Shown: piece by piece, positions 51,857-61,252 of the stretch
How the letters are laid out: each line of letters opens with the position of its first letter
Numbering within the stretch: the stretch's first letter is position 1
Source: Arthrobacter liuii
Lineage (GTDB): Bacteria > Actinomycetota > Actinomycetes > Actinomycetales > Micrococcaceae
Direction: 5' to 3'
Assembly: GCF_014639275.1 (NCBI RefSeq)
Contig: NZ_BMFW01000002.1
Coordinates: 487 to 64,486 of the forward strand
Length of the DNA stretch: 64,000 nt
Made by a program: the position numbers and the translations under genes
Notes under the pieces: generated by a model
The model's input: the letters and a program-made list of their open reading frames with translations, nothing else
The model's database searches: none
Told to the model about the DNA's origin: nothing

Positions 51857-51878
51857 GGCCGGCGCGTTTGCGCCGGCC
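51857..51878 (+). terminator. GC-rich hairpin after topA
   Basis: GGCCGGCGC (51857-51865) pairs perfectly with GCGCCGGCC (51870-51878) around GTTT. There is no T run. Likely a terminator or 3'-end hairpin between topA and the SseB-like gene. Confidence 0.65.
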
Positions 51879-51902
51879 ACCGGATCGTGATCGGCTAGGT
51901 TC

Positions 51903-52322
51903 ATGACTGAACAGCAGGGAATCGACGAAACCAACCCGCTCAATGACCTTGAGGAGAAGCTCGCCACCGGCGGGCAGCCTGAGGCGGACCCCGTGGACGT
52001 CATCCTGTCGTTCCTCAACAGCGAGGTCTACATCATCAGTTCGGACACCGTTGAGGATGTCGACTCCCAGGTGGAGCCCCTGGTCCTTGCCAATGCCGAC
52101 GGCGACCCCGTCCTTGCCGTTTTCTCGCACCCCAGCAGGGTGGACCAGCAGTACCTGGAAGCTGCCCCAAACGTGCTGGGCACGCAGGGTGATGCCATCA
52201 TCGCCAACCTTGGTGAAGAACTGGGCATGGTGATCAATCCCGGAGCCGCCTACGGTTTCGAAATCAACCCCGAAGGCGTGGCCAACATCAGGCGCGACTT
52301 CAAGCGCGCCGACGAGCAATAA
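51903..52322 (+). CDS. SseB-like family protein
   Basis: 139 residues, acidic. The segment ILSFLNSEVYIISSDTVEDV followed by PVLAVFSHPSRVD and GMVINPGAAYGFEINPEGVA is the pattern of the SseB N-terminal domain family. Function is not established; such proteins often sit near ESX genes or phosphatases. It is followed after 7 bp by the Ppx/GppA gene, so they may be co-transcribed. The start has only a weak AGG upstream. Confidence 0.75.
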   Translation: MTEQQGIDETNPLNDLEEKLATGGQPEADPVDVILSFLNSEVYIISSDTVEDVDSQVEPLVLANADGDPVLAVFSHPSRVDQQYLEAAPNVLGTQGDAIIANLGEELGMVINPGAAYGFEINPEGVANIRRDFKRADEQ

Positions 52323-52329
52323 TGTCCCC

Positions 52330-53319
52330 ATGCGTCTAGGCGTCCTCGACATAGGGTCCAACACTGTCCATCTGCTCCTGGTGGATGCCCACCCCGGCGC
52401 GCAGCCGGTTCCTTTCGCGTCCCATAAGCGGCCGCTGTCCCTGGTGCAATACCTTGAACCGGATGGCAGCATCAGCGACGAGGGCCAGCACGAGCTGACT
52501 GAGTTCGTGCTGGAAGCGTGGGAGTTTGCTGCCCGGCACAAGGCCGAGGACCTGTTGGCCTTCTGTACGTCGGCCATCCGCGAGGCCGCCAACGGCCCCG
52601 CAGTGCTGGCGCGGGTCAAGCATGAGACCACGGTGACCCTCCAGGAACTTACCGGCAGCGAGGAAGCGTCCATGACGTTCTTCGCTGTGCGGCGCTGGCA
52701 TGGGTGGGGTGCCGGTCCCATCCTGAACCTGGACATCGGCGGCGGTTCCTTCGAGATGGCCTTCGGCCAGGATGAACTTCCGGAAGTGGCCACGTCCGTG
52801 CCGCTGGGCGCCAGCCGGCTCACCAGAGACTGGCTGGCCGAGGATCCGCCCTCGGCCAAGAGCGTCAAGGAACTCCGGCGCTACATCCGGGCCACGCTCA
52901 AGCCCGCCGTCCGCGAATTCGACGGCCTGGGACGGGCAAACGTGGTGGCCGGAACCTCCAAGACTTTCCGTTCACTCGCCCGGATCGCCGGTGCCGCTCC
53001 CAGCGCCGAGGGCCCCTACGTCAAGCGTGAACTGCACGCCTCGGACCTTGGCATCTGGACCCAGCGGATCTCGGCCATGAGTTCGGAGGACAGGCTGCAC
53101 CTTCCCGGAGTCTCAGAGGCCCGGGCCCACCAGCTCCTGGCCGGTGCCCTGGTGGCCGAGGCTGCCTTGGAGATGTTCAAGTTCAAGAAGCTCCGAATTT
53201 GCCCCTGGGCACTGCGTGAAGGGCTCATCCTGCGCCGCCTGGACCAGCTGGTATTTTCCGGGCCCTTGCAGCCTGCGCCGCATGTAGCCGGCGCGCCACC
53301 TGTGGCAGCAGCGGTCTAG
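52330..53319 (+). CDS. Ppx/GppA family phosphatase
   Basis: 329 residues. ASKHA-fold enzyme acting on polyphosphate or pppGpp. The phosphate-1 motif is VLDIGSNTVHLLLVD at the N terminus and the phosphate-2 loop is LNLDIGGGSFEMAFG. The length and the opening MRLGVLDIGSNT match the short actinobacterial Ppx1/Ppx2-like proteins. A structured 3' hairpin follows. Confidence 0.9.
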   Translation: MRLGVLDIGSNTVHLLLVDAHPGAQPVPFASHKRPLSLVQYLEPDGSISDEGQHELTEFVLEAWEFAARHKAEDLLAFCTSAIREAANGPAVLARVKHETTVTLQELTGSEEASMTFFAVRRWHGWGAGPILNLDIGGGSFEMAFGQDELPEVATSVPLGASRLTRDWLAEDPPSAKSVKELRRYIRATLKPAVREFDGLGRANVVAGTSKTFRSLARIAGAAPSAEGPYVKRELHASDLGIWTQRISAMSSEDRLHLPGVSEARAHQLLAGALVAEAALEMFKFKKLRICPWALREGLILRRLDQLVFSGPLQPAPHVAGAPPVAAAV

Positions 53320-53334
53320 CGGTTAAAAGCGGAA

Positions 53335-53391
53335 GCACCGGGGCCAGCAACAGGAAAATGGGGGAAAAACCTGTTGCCGAGCCACCGGTGC
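53335..53391. terminator. Two-tier hairpin after the Ppx/GppA gene
   Basis: The outer stem GCACCGG/CCGGTGC (53335-53341 with 53385-53391) encloses an inner stem GCAACAGG/CCTGTTGC (53347-53354 with 53370-53377) around an A-rich loop. It is the only notable element in the 211 bp before proC and probably terminates or protects the upstream mRNA. Confidence 0.55.
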
Positions 53392-53530
53392 CCTGGCAGA
53401 CATCCCCATGCCTGCCGCATCACTCGCACCCTCAATGAGGTAATAACTACGTTAGGGTCCCAAGTTGTGCGCTGGCTGCGCTGAAGATGGGAGTTGCCTG
53501 TGAATGCGTGCGAACTGCAATGATGGAGGC

Positions 53531-54364
53531 ATGAGCAACCGAATCGCATTCCTTGGCTGTGGATCCATGAACGAAGCCATTCTTGGCGGCCTGCTGGAGG
53601 CAGGGACGGATCCGGCGGATGTGGTGGCCACGGTCCGCCGCGCAGAGCGCGCCTCGGAACTTGCCGAGCGGTACCACGGGATCACGGCGATCGCCGGTGA
53701 GGAAGAACCAGACAACAACAGGCAGGCAAGTAAGGGATCCGCCGTCGTCATCCTTGGCGTCAAGCCGGTGGGCATCGCGGACCTGGCCCGGGATATCAGC
53801 CCTGCCCTTTCGCCGAACACGGTGGTGGTCAGCGTGGCCGCGGCGGTGTCGATCGCCCAGCTGGAGGCCGCACTCCCTGCCGGGCAGCCGGTGATCCGGA
53901 CGATGCCCAACACGCCCGCAAAGCTGGGCCGCGGCGTCGTATCCGTCTCGCCCGGCACGCACTGCACCCCTGAACAGCTCCAAATGGTCAAGGACATCCT
54001 GCAGGGGGCCGGGACTGTTGTCGAGGTCCCCGAGGAGCAGGTGGATGCGTTGTCGGCCATCAGTGGATCCGGACCGGCGTACGCCTTCTACCTCGCCGAG
54101 GCCATGGCTTCAGCGGGGGAGGAACTGGGCCTGGACCGGGAGTTGTCCCTGCTGCTGGCGCGCGAAACAGTGGCTGGTGCCGGCCTCATGCTCGCCGAAC
54201 CCGGGGCGGACCCCGCAGCGCTGCGCAAAGCCGTCACCAGCCCTAACGGCACTACCGAACGTGCCATCGCCACGTTCGACGAACAGGGCATCCCGGCGAT
54301 CATCGCGGCCGGCGCCCGGGCGGCGGCCGACCGGGCAGCGGAAATCACCAGGCAGCTCGGCTAG
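53531..54364 (+). CDS. proC: Pyrroline-5-carboxylate reductase
   Basis: 277 residues. Last step of proline synthesis: reduces P5C with NAD(P)H. N-terminal Rossmann loop IAFLGCGSMNEAILGGLL, middle RTMPNTPAKLGRGV and the C-terminal signature SGSGPAYAFYLAEAM with TVAGAGLML. The ATG at 53531 has GGAGG upstream. Its stop overlaps the stop of the converging trkA by three bases. Confidence 0.95.
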   Translation: MSNRIAFLGCGSMNEAILGGLLEAGTDPADVVATVRRAERASELAERYHGITAIAGEEEPDNNRQASKGSAVVILGVKPVGIADLARDISPALSPNTVVVSVAAAVSIAQLEAALPAGQPVIRTMPNTPAKLGRGVVSVSPGTHCTPEQLQMVKDILQGAGTVVEVPEEQVDALSAISGSGPAYAFYLAEAMASAGEELGLDRELSLLLARETVAGAGLMLAEPGADPAALRKAVTSPNGTTERAIATFDEQGIPAIIAAGARAAADRAAEITRQLG

Positions 54365-55047
54365 GGACGCGCGGCGAACCGTTCGAGCAGGTCCACGTGG
54401 CCGGAGACGATCAGCATGTCCCGCGAGGACACCTTGGTCTCGGGCCGGGCATAGGTGAAGTCCTCACCGGGGGACTTCACCCCCACGATGGTCACACCGT
54501 ACCTGGAACGGACCTTTGACTCGTCCAGGGTGAAGCCCACGGTCTCGCGCGGCGGGTACATCTTCACGATGGCGAAGTCGTCGTCGAACTCGATGAAGTC
54601 CAGCATGCGCCCGGACACGAGGTGTGCGGCGCGGACACCCGCGTCGGCCTCCGGGTAGATGACATGGTTGGCGCCGATCCGCGTGAGGATCTTGCCGTGC
54701 GAAGGCGTGATGGCCTTGACCCAAAGGTGCTCAATGCCGAGGTCCACCAGGTTGACGGTGATCAGTACCGAGGACTCGATGGAGGTGCCCACGCCCACCA
54801 CAGCGGAACTGAACTCCTGGGCCCCCAGCTGGCGGAGTGCATCGATGTTAGTCGCGTCGGCCTCCACCACATGGGTCAGGAGGGGTGCCCACTTCTGCAC
54901 CAGGTTCCGGTCCCGCTCGATGGCGAGGACCTCACGGCCCTGCTTGACCAGTTGCTCGGCGGTGGATGATCCGAAGCGGCCCAGCCCTATCACCAAGACC
55001 GGGGCGTTGTGGGCGGGGCGCCGGGGGGCGTCTGTGGAACTAGCCAA
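54361..55047 (-). CDS. trkA: TrkA/KtrA-type potassium-uptake regulatory subunit
   Basis: 228 residues. RCK-domain protein that gates the TrkH/KtrB channel by nucleotide binding. Rossmann motif VIGLGRFGSSTAEQLV, acidic end EVLAIERDRNLV, DATNIDALRQLGAQ, then a C-terminal TrkA-C domain (about 150-228). The TTG start at 55047 lies 7 nt after GAGAGG and overlaps the end of trkH by eight bases, so the two are translationally coupled. Confidence 0.92.
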   Translation of the reverse strand: MASSTDAPRRPAHNAPVLVIGLGRFGSSTAEQLVKQGREVLAIERDRNLVQKWAPLLTHVVEADATNIDALRQLGAQEFSSAVVGVGTSIESSVLITVNLVDLGIEHLWVKAITPSHGKILTRIGANHVIYPEADAGVRAAHLVSGRMLDFIEFDDDFAIVKMYPPRETVGFTLDESKVRSRYGVTIVGVKSPGEDFTYARPETKVSSRDMLIVSGHVDLLERFAARP

Positions 55048-56473
55048 TGATCGGCCTCTCTTCGGGATAGTGGTACAACTGGCTGCGCTGGCGCAATGCC
55101 AGTGCAGCGGCGAGGGTAACGGTCCCCACGCGGCCCGCGAACATAAGGGCCGTTAGGACGTAGACGCCCTCGGGCGGCACCTCGGCGCTGAGGCCGGTGC
55201 TCAGGCCAACGGTGGCGAAGGCCGAAATCGTTTCGAACAGCACCCGGTCCAGTGACGCACCGCTGAACTGCAGGAGCAGGAAGGCGGAGACGGAAACCAA
55301 GGTGGCGCCGGCAACGATCACGGAGATGGCCACCCGCATGGTGCCCTGCGGAATGGTCCGGCCGTACACCTTCACGTCGGCATCGCCGCGGGCCTCGGCA
55401 ACGATGGCCAGGAACATCACGGCAATGGTGGTCACCTTGATGCCGCCCGCCGTCGACGCCGACCCGCCGCCGGCGAACATCAGCGCGTCGGTCAGCAGCT
55501 TGGTGGTGGATTCCATGTGGTTCTGGTCCACGAGGTTGAATCCGCCCGAACGCGTCATGACCGAGGCAAACAGCGAGTGGGTGATCTTGTCACCGAGGCC
55601 CATCGGCCCGATGGTCCGGGCGTTGTCCCACTCCATCAGCGCCCACAGGAACGTGCCCGCGGCGAGCAGGATGAGTGAGACCTGGATGGTGAGCTTGGTG
55701 TGGAGGTTCCATTTCTTCCAGTTCAGCCCGTTCTGCTGCAGCACCATCACCACGGGAAAGCCCAGGCTGCCCAGGAAAACCCCCACCATCAGGGGGATGA
55801 GGATCCACAGGTCCGTCTCGTAGGGCACGATGCCGTCCGAATGCGGAGTGAAACCGGCGTTGTTGAACGACGAGATTGAGTAGAAGATGCCGTGCCAGAC
55901 AGACTGCCAGAACGGCTCGCCCAGGGTAAGGAAGCGCGGGATCAAGGTTAGGGCCAGGATGCCTTCGATGACCACTGAGGTAGTGATGACGATCCGCAGC
56001 AGGGTGCCAACCTCGCCCAGGCGGCCGGCGTTGTTCATGGATTCCGCCGCGATGATCTTGCCCCGCACACCCAGCCGCTTGCTCACCATCAGCGCCAGCA
56101 ACGAAGCCAGCGTCAAGGTGCCCAAGCCGCCGATGAAGATGCCCACCAGGATGACCAGCTGGCCAAAGAAGGACCAGTGGACCGCCGTCGACACCACCGT
56201 GAGCCCCGTGACGCAGACCGCCGAGACAGCGGTGAACAGCGCCTGGTGGAAGGGCGTGGGAGTTCCGTCGGCTGAAGAAACCGGCAGTGACAGCAGGAAC
56301 GTGAACACCGTGCAGACGGCGCCGAACGCGGTCAGGGCCAGCCGTGCGGGAGAGGTGTTGGCAATGTCGTCAATGAAGTCGCGCAGCCGCGTGAAGATCC
56401 AGAGGCCCTCCCGCTCCTGCGCCGGGGGGTGCCAGGGGGCCGGGGTCCGGGGCCTCGACTGGCTTTGCGTCAT
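55040..56473 (-). CDS. trkH: TrkH/KtrB-type potassium transporter
   Basis: 477 residues with the four-fold M1-P-M2 architecture of SKT transporters. The four pore loops show the characteristic glycines (SAVCVTGLTVV; SSFNNAGFTPHS; MTRSGGFNLVD; SAFATVGLSTGLS). Takes up K+ (or Na+) with the TrkA-type subunit downstream. The ATG at 56473 has GAGGAAAAG upstream, so it is leadered, unlike its divergent neighbour acuC. Confidence 0.94.
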   Translation of the reverse strand: MTQSQSRPRTPAPWHPPAQEREGLWIFTRLRDFIDDIANTSPARLALTAFGAVCTVFTFLLSLPVSSADGTPTPFHQALFTAVSAVCVTGLTVVSTAVHWSFFGQLVILVGIFIGGLGTLTLASLLALMVSKRLGVRGKIIAAESMNNAGRLGEVGTLLRIVITTSVVIEGILALTLIPRFLTLGEPFWQSVWHGIFYSISSFNNAGFTPHSDGIVPYETDLWILIPLMVGVFLGSLGFPVVMVLQQNGLNWKKWNLHTKLTIQVSLILLAAGTFLWALMEWDNARTIGPMGLGDKITHSLFASVMTRSGGFNLVDQNHMESTTKLLTDALMFAGGGSASTAGGIKVTTIAVMFLAIVAEARGDADVKVYGRTIPQGTMRVAISVIVAGATLVSVSAFLLLQFSGASLDRVLFETISAFATVGLSTGLSAEVPPEGVYVLTALMFAGRVGTVTLAAALALRQRSQLYHYPEERPIIG

Positions 56474-56567
56474 GTGTGGCTTTTCCTCGGTTGAAACGGC
56501 TTCCCTCAGTAGTAAACCACTAAAGCCCGCATCCTGGCCGGGCGGGGGCCGGCAGTGCGGGCTCGGG

Positions 56568-56573
56568 TAGCCT
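56568..56573 (+). promoter_or_regulatory. -10 box (TAGCCT) for a leaderless acuC mRNA
   Basis: TAGCCT ends 7 nt before the ATG at 56581; no ribosome site is present. Confidence 0.5.
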
Positions 56574-56580
56574 GTGATTG

Positions 56581-57792
56581 ATGACATACCTGCCCGGACT
56601 CAGCCAGCCCGCGCCCCCAACGATGGTGGCGTGGAGTCCTGACATGACAGCCTACAACTTCGGCGCGGGCCACCCCATGGCGCCGGAGCGCATGGACTTG
56701 ACCGCCCGCCTTGCCCGCAGCCTGGGGCTCTTCGACCTGGAGCACGTTGACGTGGCGGCGCCGGACGTGGCCTCCGACGCCGAGCTGCAGTCCGTCCACT
56801 CACCCGATTACGTGGCGGCAGTCCGGCGCGTCAGCGCCGATCCCTCGCAACCTGACGAATCGCGAGGACTTGGAACCGAGGACGACCCCGCGTTCGCCGG
56901 CATGCACGAGGCCGCGGCGCGCCTGGCTGGCGGATCCCTGATGGCGGCCCAACGCGTGCTGGCGGGATCCGCCGTGCATGCCGTCAATTTCGGCGGTGGT
57001 ATGCACCACGCCGCCCGGGACCGCGCCAGCGGATTCTGTATCTACAACGACGCCGCAATCGCCGTCCGAAGGCTGCTCGACGGAGGCGTGGGCAAGGTGG
57101 CCTATATCGACGTCGATGCGCACCACGGCGACGGCACGCAGAACATCTTCTGGGACGATCCCCGCGTCCTGACGCTCTCGCTGCACGAGACAGGGCTGAC
57201 CCTCTTCCCCGGAACCGGCTTCGCCAACGAGATCGGCGGCCCGGCGGCAGAGGGGACGGCCGTGAACGTCGCCCTCCCGGCGGGCACTGCTGACGCCGGC
57301 TGGCTTCGGGCCTTCTATGCCGTGGTGCCGCAACTGGTGGGCGCCTTCCAGCCGGAGGTGATCGTGAGCCAGCACGGCTGCGATTCGCACCGCAGCGACC
57401 CCCTCACGCACCTCAACCTCAGCGTGGACGGACAGCGCGAGGCAGCGACCGCCGTCGGGCACCTGGCCGAGCGCTACTGCGAGGGGCGCTGGATCGCCAC
57501 CGGCGGCGGGGGCTACAACGTGCTGGATGTGGTGCCGCGGGCGTGGAGCCACTTGGTGGCCATCGCGGCGGGACGGCCCGTGCCGCTGCGGACGCCGGTG
57601 CCCGGGGAGTGGCGGCAGTACGTGACAGAGAAGTTCGGCACCGGGGCGCCAGCCCTCATGGGGGACGACGTGGAGCTGTGGTGGCGGTCCTGGGAAGTGG
57701 GCTTCGATCCCAATGACGCCGTGGACCGCACGGTCATGGCCACGCGCAAGGCCGTGTTTCCGCTCCATGGGCTGGACCCCTGGTTCGACTAG
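56581..57792 (+). CDS. acuC: AcuC-type class I histone deacetylase family protein
   Basis: 403 residues. Zinc-dependent lysine deacetylase fold: GGGMHHAARDRASGFCIYND, zinc ligands in YIDVDAHHGDGTQ, VSQHGCDSHRSDP and GGGGYNVLDVVPRAW. AcuC removes the acetyl group that inhibits acetyl-CoA synthetase in Bacillus, and acs is encoded in this window. A functional link is plausible, although the genes are 26 kb apart. ATG 56581 chosen: TAGCCT lies 7 nt upstream. Confidence 0.92.
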   Translation: MTYLPGLSQPAPPTMVAWSPDMTAYNFGAGHPMAPERMDLTARLARSLGLFDLEHVDVAAPDVASDAELQSVHSPDYVAAVRRVSADPSQPDESRGLGTEDDPAFAGMHEAAARLAGGSLMAAQRVLAGSAVHAVNFGGGMHHAARDRASGFCIYNDAAIAVRRLLDGGVGKVAYIDVDAHHGDGTQNIFWDDPRVLTLSLHETGLTLFPGTGFANEIGGPAAEGTAVNVALPAGTADAGWLRAFYAVVPQLVGAFQPEVIVSQHGCDSHRSDPLTHLNLSVDGQREAATAVGHLAERYCEGRWIATGGGGYNVLDVVPRAWSHLVAIAAGRPVPLRTPVPGEWRQYVTEKFGTGAPALMGDDVELWWRSWEVGFDPNDAVDRTVMATRKAVFPLHGLDPWFD

Positions 57793-57862
57793 TCCGGCAT
57801 GGACGTTTGCACGGCCGAAATAGTTGATGCCTTTGGACGTATATGTCGCTAGGGTGGGAGGC

Positions 57863-58468
57863 ATGGTGACAGACGACGTATTTGCCGTCATAGCGGAATC
57901 CACCCGGCGGGACATTTTGGTGGCCCTCCGGGGAGGAGACAAAGCCGTGGGGGAACTGGTGGAGGAACTGGCGGCGAGCCAGCCCACCATTTCCAAGCAC
58001 CTGAAAGTCCTCCGGGAAGCACAGCTGGTCAGCATGCGCGCGCAGGGCCAGAAGCGCTATTACGCCTTGAACCGGGGGCCGCTGGAGGGCATCGCCAGCT
58101 GGTTGGAAACGTTCGACGTCGGCACTGGCGCCCCGGCTGCCGCTTCACCTGCCAGCCTGGACCAGACAGCGGGCGGCCAGGCGGCGCCGGCCCACCTGAA
58201 GGAAGGCGTCGCTGCTGCGGCCGCCTCCCAGCCACCGGCCCACAGGACACTGGAACCGGCGTCGCAGGCCGGCCGCGGGGAAGTCCCGGCACCCGTCCTG
58301 GTGCGGGAAGGCGCCGAGCTGAGCCCCGCCGTCGTGATTCCCGGCGGCACCGCCGCCCCGCTGAGCGACGACAGCGTTCCGCAACAAATCGGCCGCACTG
58401 TTGGCCGTGCGGCCACCAAGGCGGCTGACCTGCTGGCCAACCTGCCGAAGTTTGGCCGGAAAAAATAG
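57863..58468 (+). CDS. ArsR-type winged-helix regulator with a long Ala/Pro-rich tail
   Basis: 201 residues. The first 85 are a complete ArsR/SmtB winged helix (VFAVIAESTRRDILVALRGG; LAASQPTISKHLKVLREA; GQKRYYALNRGPLEGIASWL). No metal-binding cysteines are present, so it is not a metal sensor of the classic kind. Residues 95-180 are low-complexity Ala/Pro/Gly, and a basic C-terminal segment (IGRTVGRAATKAADLLANLP, then FGRKK) is added. ATG 57863 has both GGGAGG and a TAGGGT box 7 nt upstream, so leadered and leaderless readings are both possible. Confidence 0.85.
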   Translation: MVTDDVFAVIAESTRRDILVALRGGDKAVGELVEELAASQPTISKHLKVLREAQLVSMRAQGQKRYYALNRGPLEGIASWLETFDVGTGAPAAASPASLDQTAGGQAAPAHLKEGVAAAAASQPPAHRTLEPASQAGRGEVPAPVLVREGAELSPAVVIPGGTAAPLSDDSVPQQIGRTVGRAATKAADLLANLPKFGRKK

Positions 58469-58476
58469 CCCGTGGA

Positions 58477-58542
58477 CCCAAGTAGGTAGCGCCAAGTGCC
58501 GTTTTGAACGCGCAAAACGACACTTGGCGCTACTCAGTTGGG
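58477..58542. repeat. Two-tier hairpin element, copy 2 (CGTTTTG...CAAAACG core)
   Basis: Outer arms TAGCGCCAAGTG (58487-58498) and CACTTGGCGCTA (58521-58532) are exact complements; CCCAA/TTGGG extends them. The inner CGTTTTG (58500-58506) pairs with CAAAACG (58513-58519). The core resembles copy 1 at 27242-27313 while the arms differ. Here it lies between two converging genes and could act as a terminator for both. Confidence 0.8.
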
Positions 58543-58543
58543 A

Positions 58544-59881
58544 CTAATTCGTCAGCACGCGCACGTGGTCCGGGGTGAGCTCCGAAATCCGGCTGACGCC
58601 CAGGAGCGCCATGGTGCGTGCCATGTCCTTCTCAAGGATCTCCAGGGTGCGGTCCACGCCCGCGCGTCCGCCGGCCATCAGGCCGTAGAGGTACGCGCGG
58701 CCGATCAGCGTGAAGTCGGCGCCGAGGGCCAGTGCCGCCACGATGTCGGCGCCGCTCATGATGCCGGTGTCCAGCATGATCGCCGCATCGGTGTTGTCAG
58801 CGGTGAACGCCTGTTTGACCTCCGGGAGAAGGTGGAACGGAATGGGGGCGCGGTCCAGCTGCCGGCCGCCATGGTTGGACAGGACCACGCCGTCTGCGCC
58901 GTGGTCCACCACCCGGCGGGCGTCCTCCACGGTTTGGATGCCTTTGACCACCAGGTTGCCCTTCCAGGTTTCGCGCAGCCAGTCCAGGTCCTCGAACGTG
59001 AGCGTGGGATCGAACATCGAGTTGATCAGGTCCGCCACCGTGCCGGTGTAGCGGGACAGGGAGGCGAAGGTCAGCGGCTCGTGGGTGAGGAAATTGAACC
59101 ACCAGGCGGGCCGGTAGGAGGCATCCAGGACGGTCTTGAGGGTCAGCGCCGGCGGGATGGTCATGCCGTTGCGGACATCGCGGAGCCGGGCGCCGGCCAC
59201 GGCGGTATCCACGGTGACCATGAGGGTGTCGTTGCCCGCCTTGGCCGCGCGTTCGATCAGTTCCAGGGAGCGGTCCCGGTCTGTCCACAGGTAGAGCTGG
59301 AACCAGTTGCGCCCGTTGGGGGCTGCGGCGGCCACGTCCTCGATGGAAGCGGTGCCCATGGTGGACAGGGTGTAGGGGATGCCGGCGGCCTCAGCGGCCT
59401 GGGATCCCGCGTACTCGCCCTCGGATTGCATCATCCGGGTGAAGCCGGTGGGTGCTATGCCGACGGGCAGCCGCGACTTCTTGCCCAGGACGGCGGTGCT
59501 GAGGTCGATGGTGGAGACGTTCCGCAGGATGCCGGGCCGGAACTCGATGTCCAGGAACGCCTGGCGGGCGCGGCGGAGCGTGATTTCGCCCTCGGCCGCC
59601 CCGTCCGTGTAGTCGAAGGGTGCCTTGGGCGTGCGGCGCTTGGCGATGTCGCGCAGCTCCCAGACGGTGCTGGCCCGCTTCAGCCGCGCCTCCCTGCTGA
59701 ATTCCGGCTTCTTGAACTGCATCAGCGGCGCGAGGTCCGAGTACCTGGGGACGCGGCGCTTCAGGGCCGCGGGAAGGGCGGACGACGACGGAGCCGCGGC
59801 AGGTGCCGGCGCTGCGGGAATGTCCGTGCTGTCCGGCGCCGGGGTAGCTTCCGGGTTGGTGGGCTGGATGGTGTGGGTCAT
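58544..59881 (-). CDS. FMN-dependent alpha-hydroxy-acid dehydrogenase (L-lactate dehydrogenase-like)
   Basis: 445 residues. Flavin TIM barrel of the LldD/glycolate-oxidase family. Features are [48 protein letters not shown] and the catalytic His in [16 protein letters not shown]. An Ala/Pro-rich N-terminal extension (1-45) is present. L-lactate is the likeliest substrate, but mandelate- or glycolate-type activity cannot be excluded. ATG 59881 has GGAGG upstream. It lies 68 bp downstream of the LacI gene on the same strand and may be co-transcribed. Confidence 0.88.
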   Translation of the reverse strand: MTHTIQPTNPEATPAPDSTDIPAAPAPAAAPSSSALPAALKRRVPRYSDLAPLMQFKKPEFSREARLKRASTVWELRDIAKRRTPKAPFDYTDGAAEGEITLRRARQAFLDIEFRPGILRNVSTIDLSTAVLGKKSRLPVGIAPTGFTRMMQSEGEYAGSQAAEAAGIPYTLSTMGTASIEDVAAAAPNGRNWFQLYLWTDRDRSLELIERAAKAGNDTLMVTVDTAVAGARLRDVRNGMTIPPALTLKTVLDASYRPAWWFNFLTHEPLTFASLSRYTGTVADLINSMFDPTLTFEDLDWLRETWKGNLVVKGIQTVEDARRVVDHGADGVVLSNHGGRQLDRAPIPFHLLPEVKQAFTADNTDAAIMLDTGIMSGADIVAALALGADFTLIGRAYLYGLMAGGRAGVDRTLEILEKDMARTMALLGVSRISELTPDHVRVLTN

Positions 59882-59949
59882 GGCGTCCTCCGTTGCTCCA
59901 GGCAAGATGGGTTTGGGCGAAAATACTCCAGTTATTGGTCCGGCGGCGG

Positions 59950-60984
59950 TCAGCCGTGGACTGTGCTCCGCGGCGCTTTGGCCGGTCCCGTGCTGGCACG
60001 GACTTCCAGCCGCGGATGGTACCGGCCGCCGGGGGTTCCGTCCTCTTCCTTACGGATCAGTGCCCTGAGCTGGTGCCATGCCTGCTCGCCCAGCTCGGTG
60101 ATGGGGACCGCACCGGTGGTGAGGGCCGGCGTCGTATACTTGGCGAAGGGAATGTCGTCGAAGCCGGTCACCGAAATGTCGCCGGGGACATCCAGTCCGC
60201 GCTCGTGGAGGCCGCTCATCAGGCCCATGGCCACCAGGTCGTTGAAGGCCAGGATGCCGGTGGCCCCGCTCGCCAGCACGGCATCCACCGCTTCATGCCC
60301 GGTGTCGAAGTCGGAGCCCCCCTCCAGCATGGTCACCTGCACCTCGGGATGGGCTGCCTTGAAGGTCTCCAGGCCCTTGAGCCGCATCTCGTTGGAGGCG
60401 CTGCGGGGCGGTCCTGCAAGGAAGGCCAGCCGGGTGTGGCCCAGTTCCACCAGATGCCCCGCGATGTCCTGGACGCCCTGGCCATAGTCAACCACCAGGC
60501 TGGGCACATGCGGGGCGGCGGTGGTGCGGTTGATCAGCACCAGCGGGTGCAGCGAGGGTGCGATCTCCTCCAGCTCCGCGTCGCTCATGCGCGGGGCGCA
60601 CAGTACCAGTCCGTCACACCGGCGGCGGGCCTCGCCGGCCAGGATGGATTCCTCGCTGGACACCTCGAATGAGTCCGCGATCAGCACCCGGTAGCCGTCC
60701 TCGGCGGCCGCCCGGCTCAGGCCGCGAAGGATAGCCTGGAAGGTGGGGTTGGCCAGGTCCGGCACCACGATGCCGATGGTGTCCGTCTTGCCCAGCGCCA
60801 GGCTGCGTCCCACCGGATTGGGCTGGTACTTCAGTTCGGCTGCAGCTGCGCGGACCCGGGCCGCGATGTCCGGGTCCACCGTGAAGTTTCCGTTCATGAC
60901 GCGCGAAACCGTGGCATGGGAGACTCCAGCCTTCACCGCGACGTCCGCGATGCCGATCCGGCCGCTTGCCGATTTCCTGGCCAT
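59950..60984 (-). CDS. LacI family regulator of the sugar-acid cluster
   Basis: 344 residues. Helix-turn-helix [20 protein letters not shown], hinge [20 protein letters not shown], and a PBP1-type effector domain ending with [20 protein letters not shown]. It is divergent from the oxidoreductase/epimerase/dehydratase genes. The intergenic region contains three LacI-box sequences of the GAAAGCG-TTTTC type. Start ATG 60984 ([12 protein letters not shown]); an in-frame start ten codons earlier is possible. Confidence 0.9.
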   Translation of the reverse strand: MARKSASGRIGIADVAVKAGVSHATVSRVMNGNFTVDPDIAARVRAAAAELKYQPNPVGRSLALGKTDTIGIVVPDLANPTFQAILRGLSRAAAEDGYRVLIADSFEVSSEESILAGEARRRCDGLVLCAPRMSDAELEEIAPSLHPLVLINRTTAAPHVPSLVVDYGQGVQDIAGHLVELGHTRLAFLAGPPRSASNEMRLKGLETFKAAHPEVQVTMLEGGSDFDTGHEAVDAVLASGATGILAFNDLVAMGLMSGLHERGLDVPGDISVTGFDDIPFAKYTTPALTTGAVPITELGEQAWHQLRALIRKEEDGTPGGRYHPRLEVRASTGPAKAPRSTVHG

Positions 60985-61091
60985 GGGGAACCCTTCTCTT
61001 GCGCCGTAGCCCATACGCCGGGAGCATTCGGCGCCCGGCCCGCGCAGGCCTTGCTGGCTGGTGCGTTGAAAGACAGCATATACGGGACGCG

Positions 61092-61103
61092 GAAAGCGAT
61101 TTC
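61092..61103. promoter_or_regulatory. LacI-box, weak (distal)
   Basis: GAAAGCGATTTC: one base removed from the GAAAGCG-TTTTC half-palindrome at the two other sites, about 110 bp from the LacI start. Confidence 0.45.
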
Positions 61104-61159
61104 TACGTTTTCCCGCTCTTTTTCCCGCGCGGCGGACGAAGGTCCACCGGCGCGAGCAG

Positions 61160-61171
61160 GAAAACGCTTTC
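61160..61171. promoter_or_regulatory. LacI-box (middle)
   Basis: GAAAACGCTTTC is the exact reverse complement of the core of the box at 61231-61252, in the opposite orientation and about 75 bp away, suitable for cooperative binding or looping. Confidence 0.6.
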
Positions 61172-61230
61172 TTGGCGCCCCAAAAGTGGTTGACGGATGG
61201 ACTGGCGGGTTGATAGAACTGCTATAGCAA

Positions 61231-61252
61231 AGCGAGAAAGCGTTTTCTCGCT
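61231..61252. promoter_or_regulatory. LacI-type operator (main)
   Basis: A 22-bp near-palindrome: AGCGAGAAA on the left mirrors TTTCTCGCT on the right around GCGT, with a single mismatched pair and central CG. It lies about 85 bp upstream of the first gene of the operon. Confidence 0.72.

Noticed and set aside
58538..60487. A 649-codon plus-strand frame across the hydroxyacid dehydrogenase and LacI genes
   Set aside because: It runs through two well-supported minus-strand genes and their intergenic region, with shadow-like composition.
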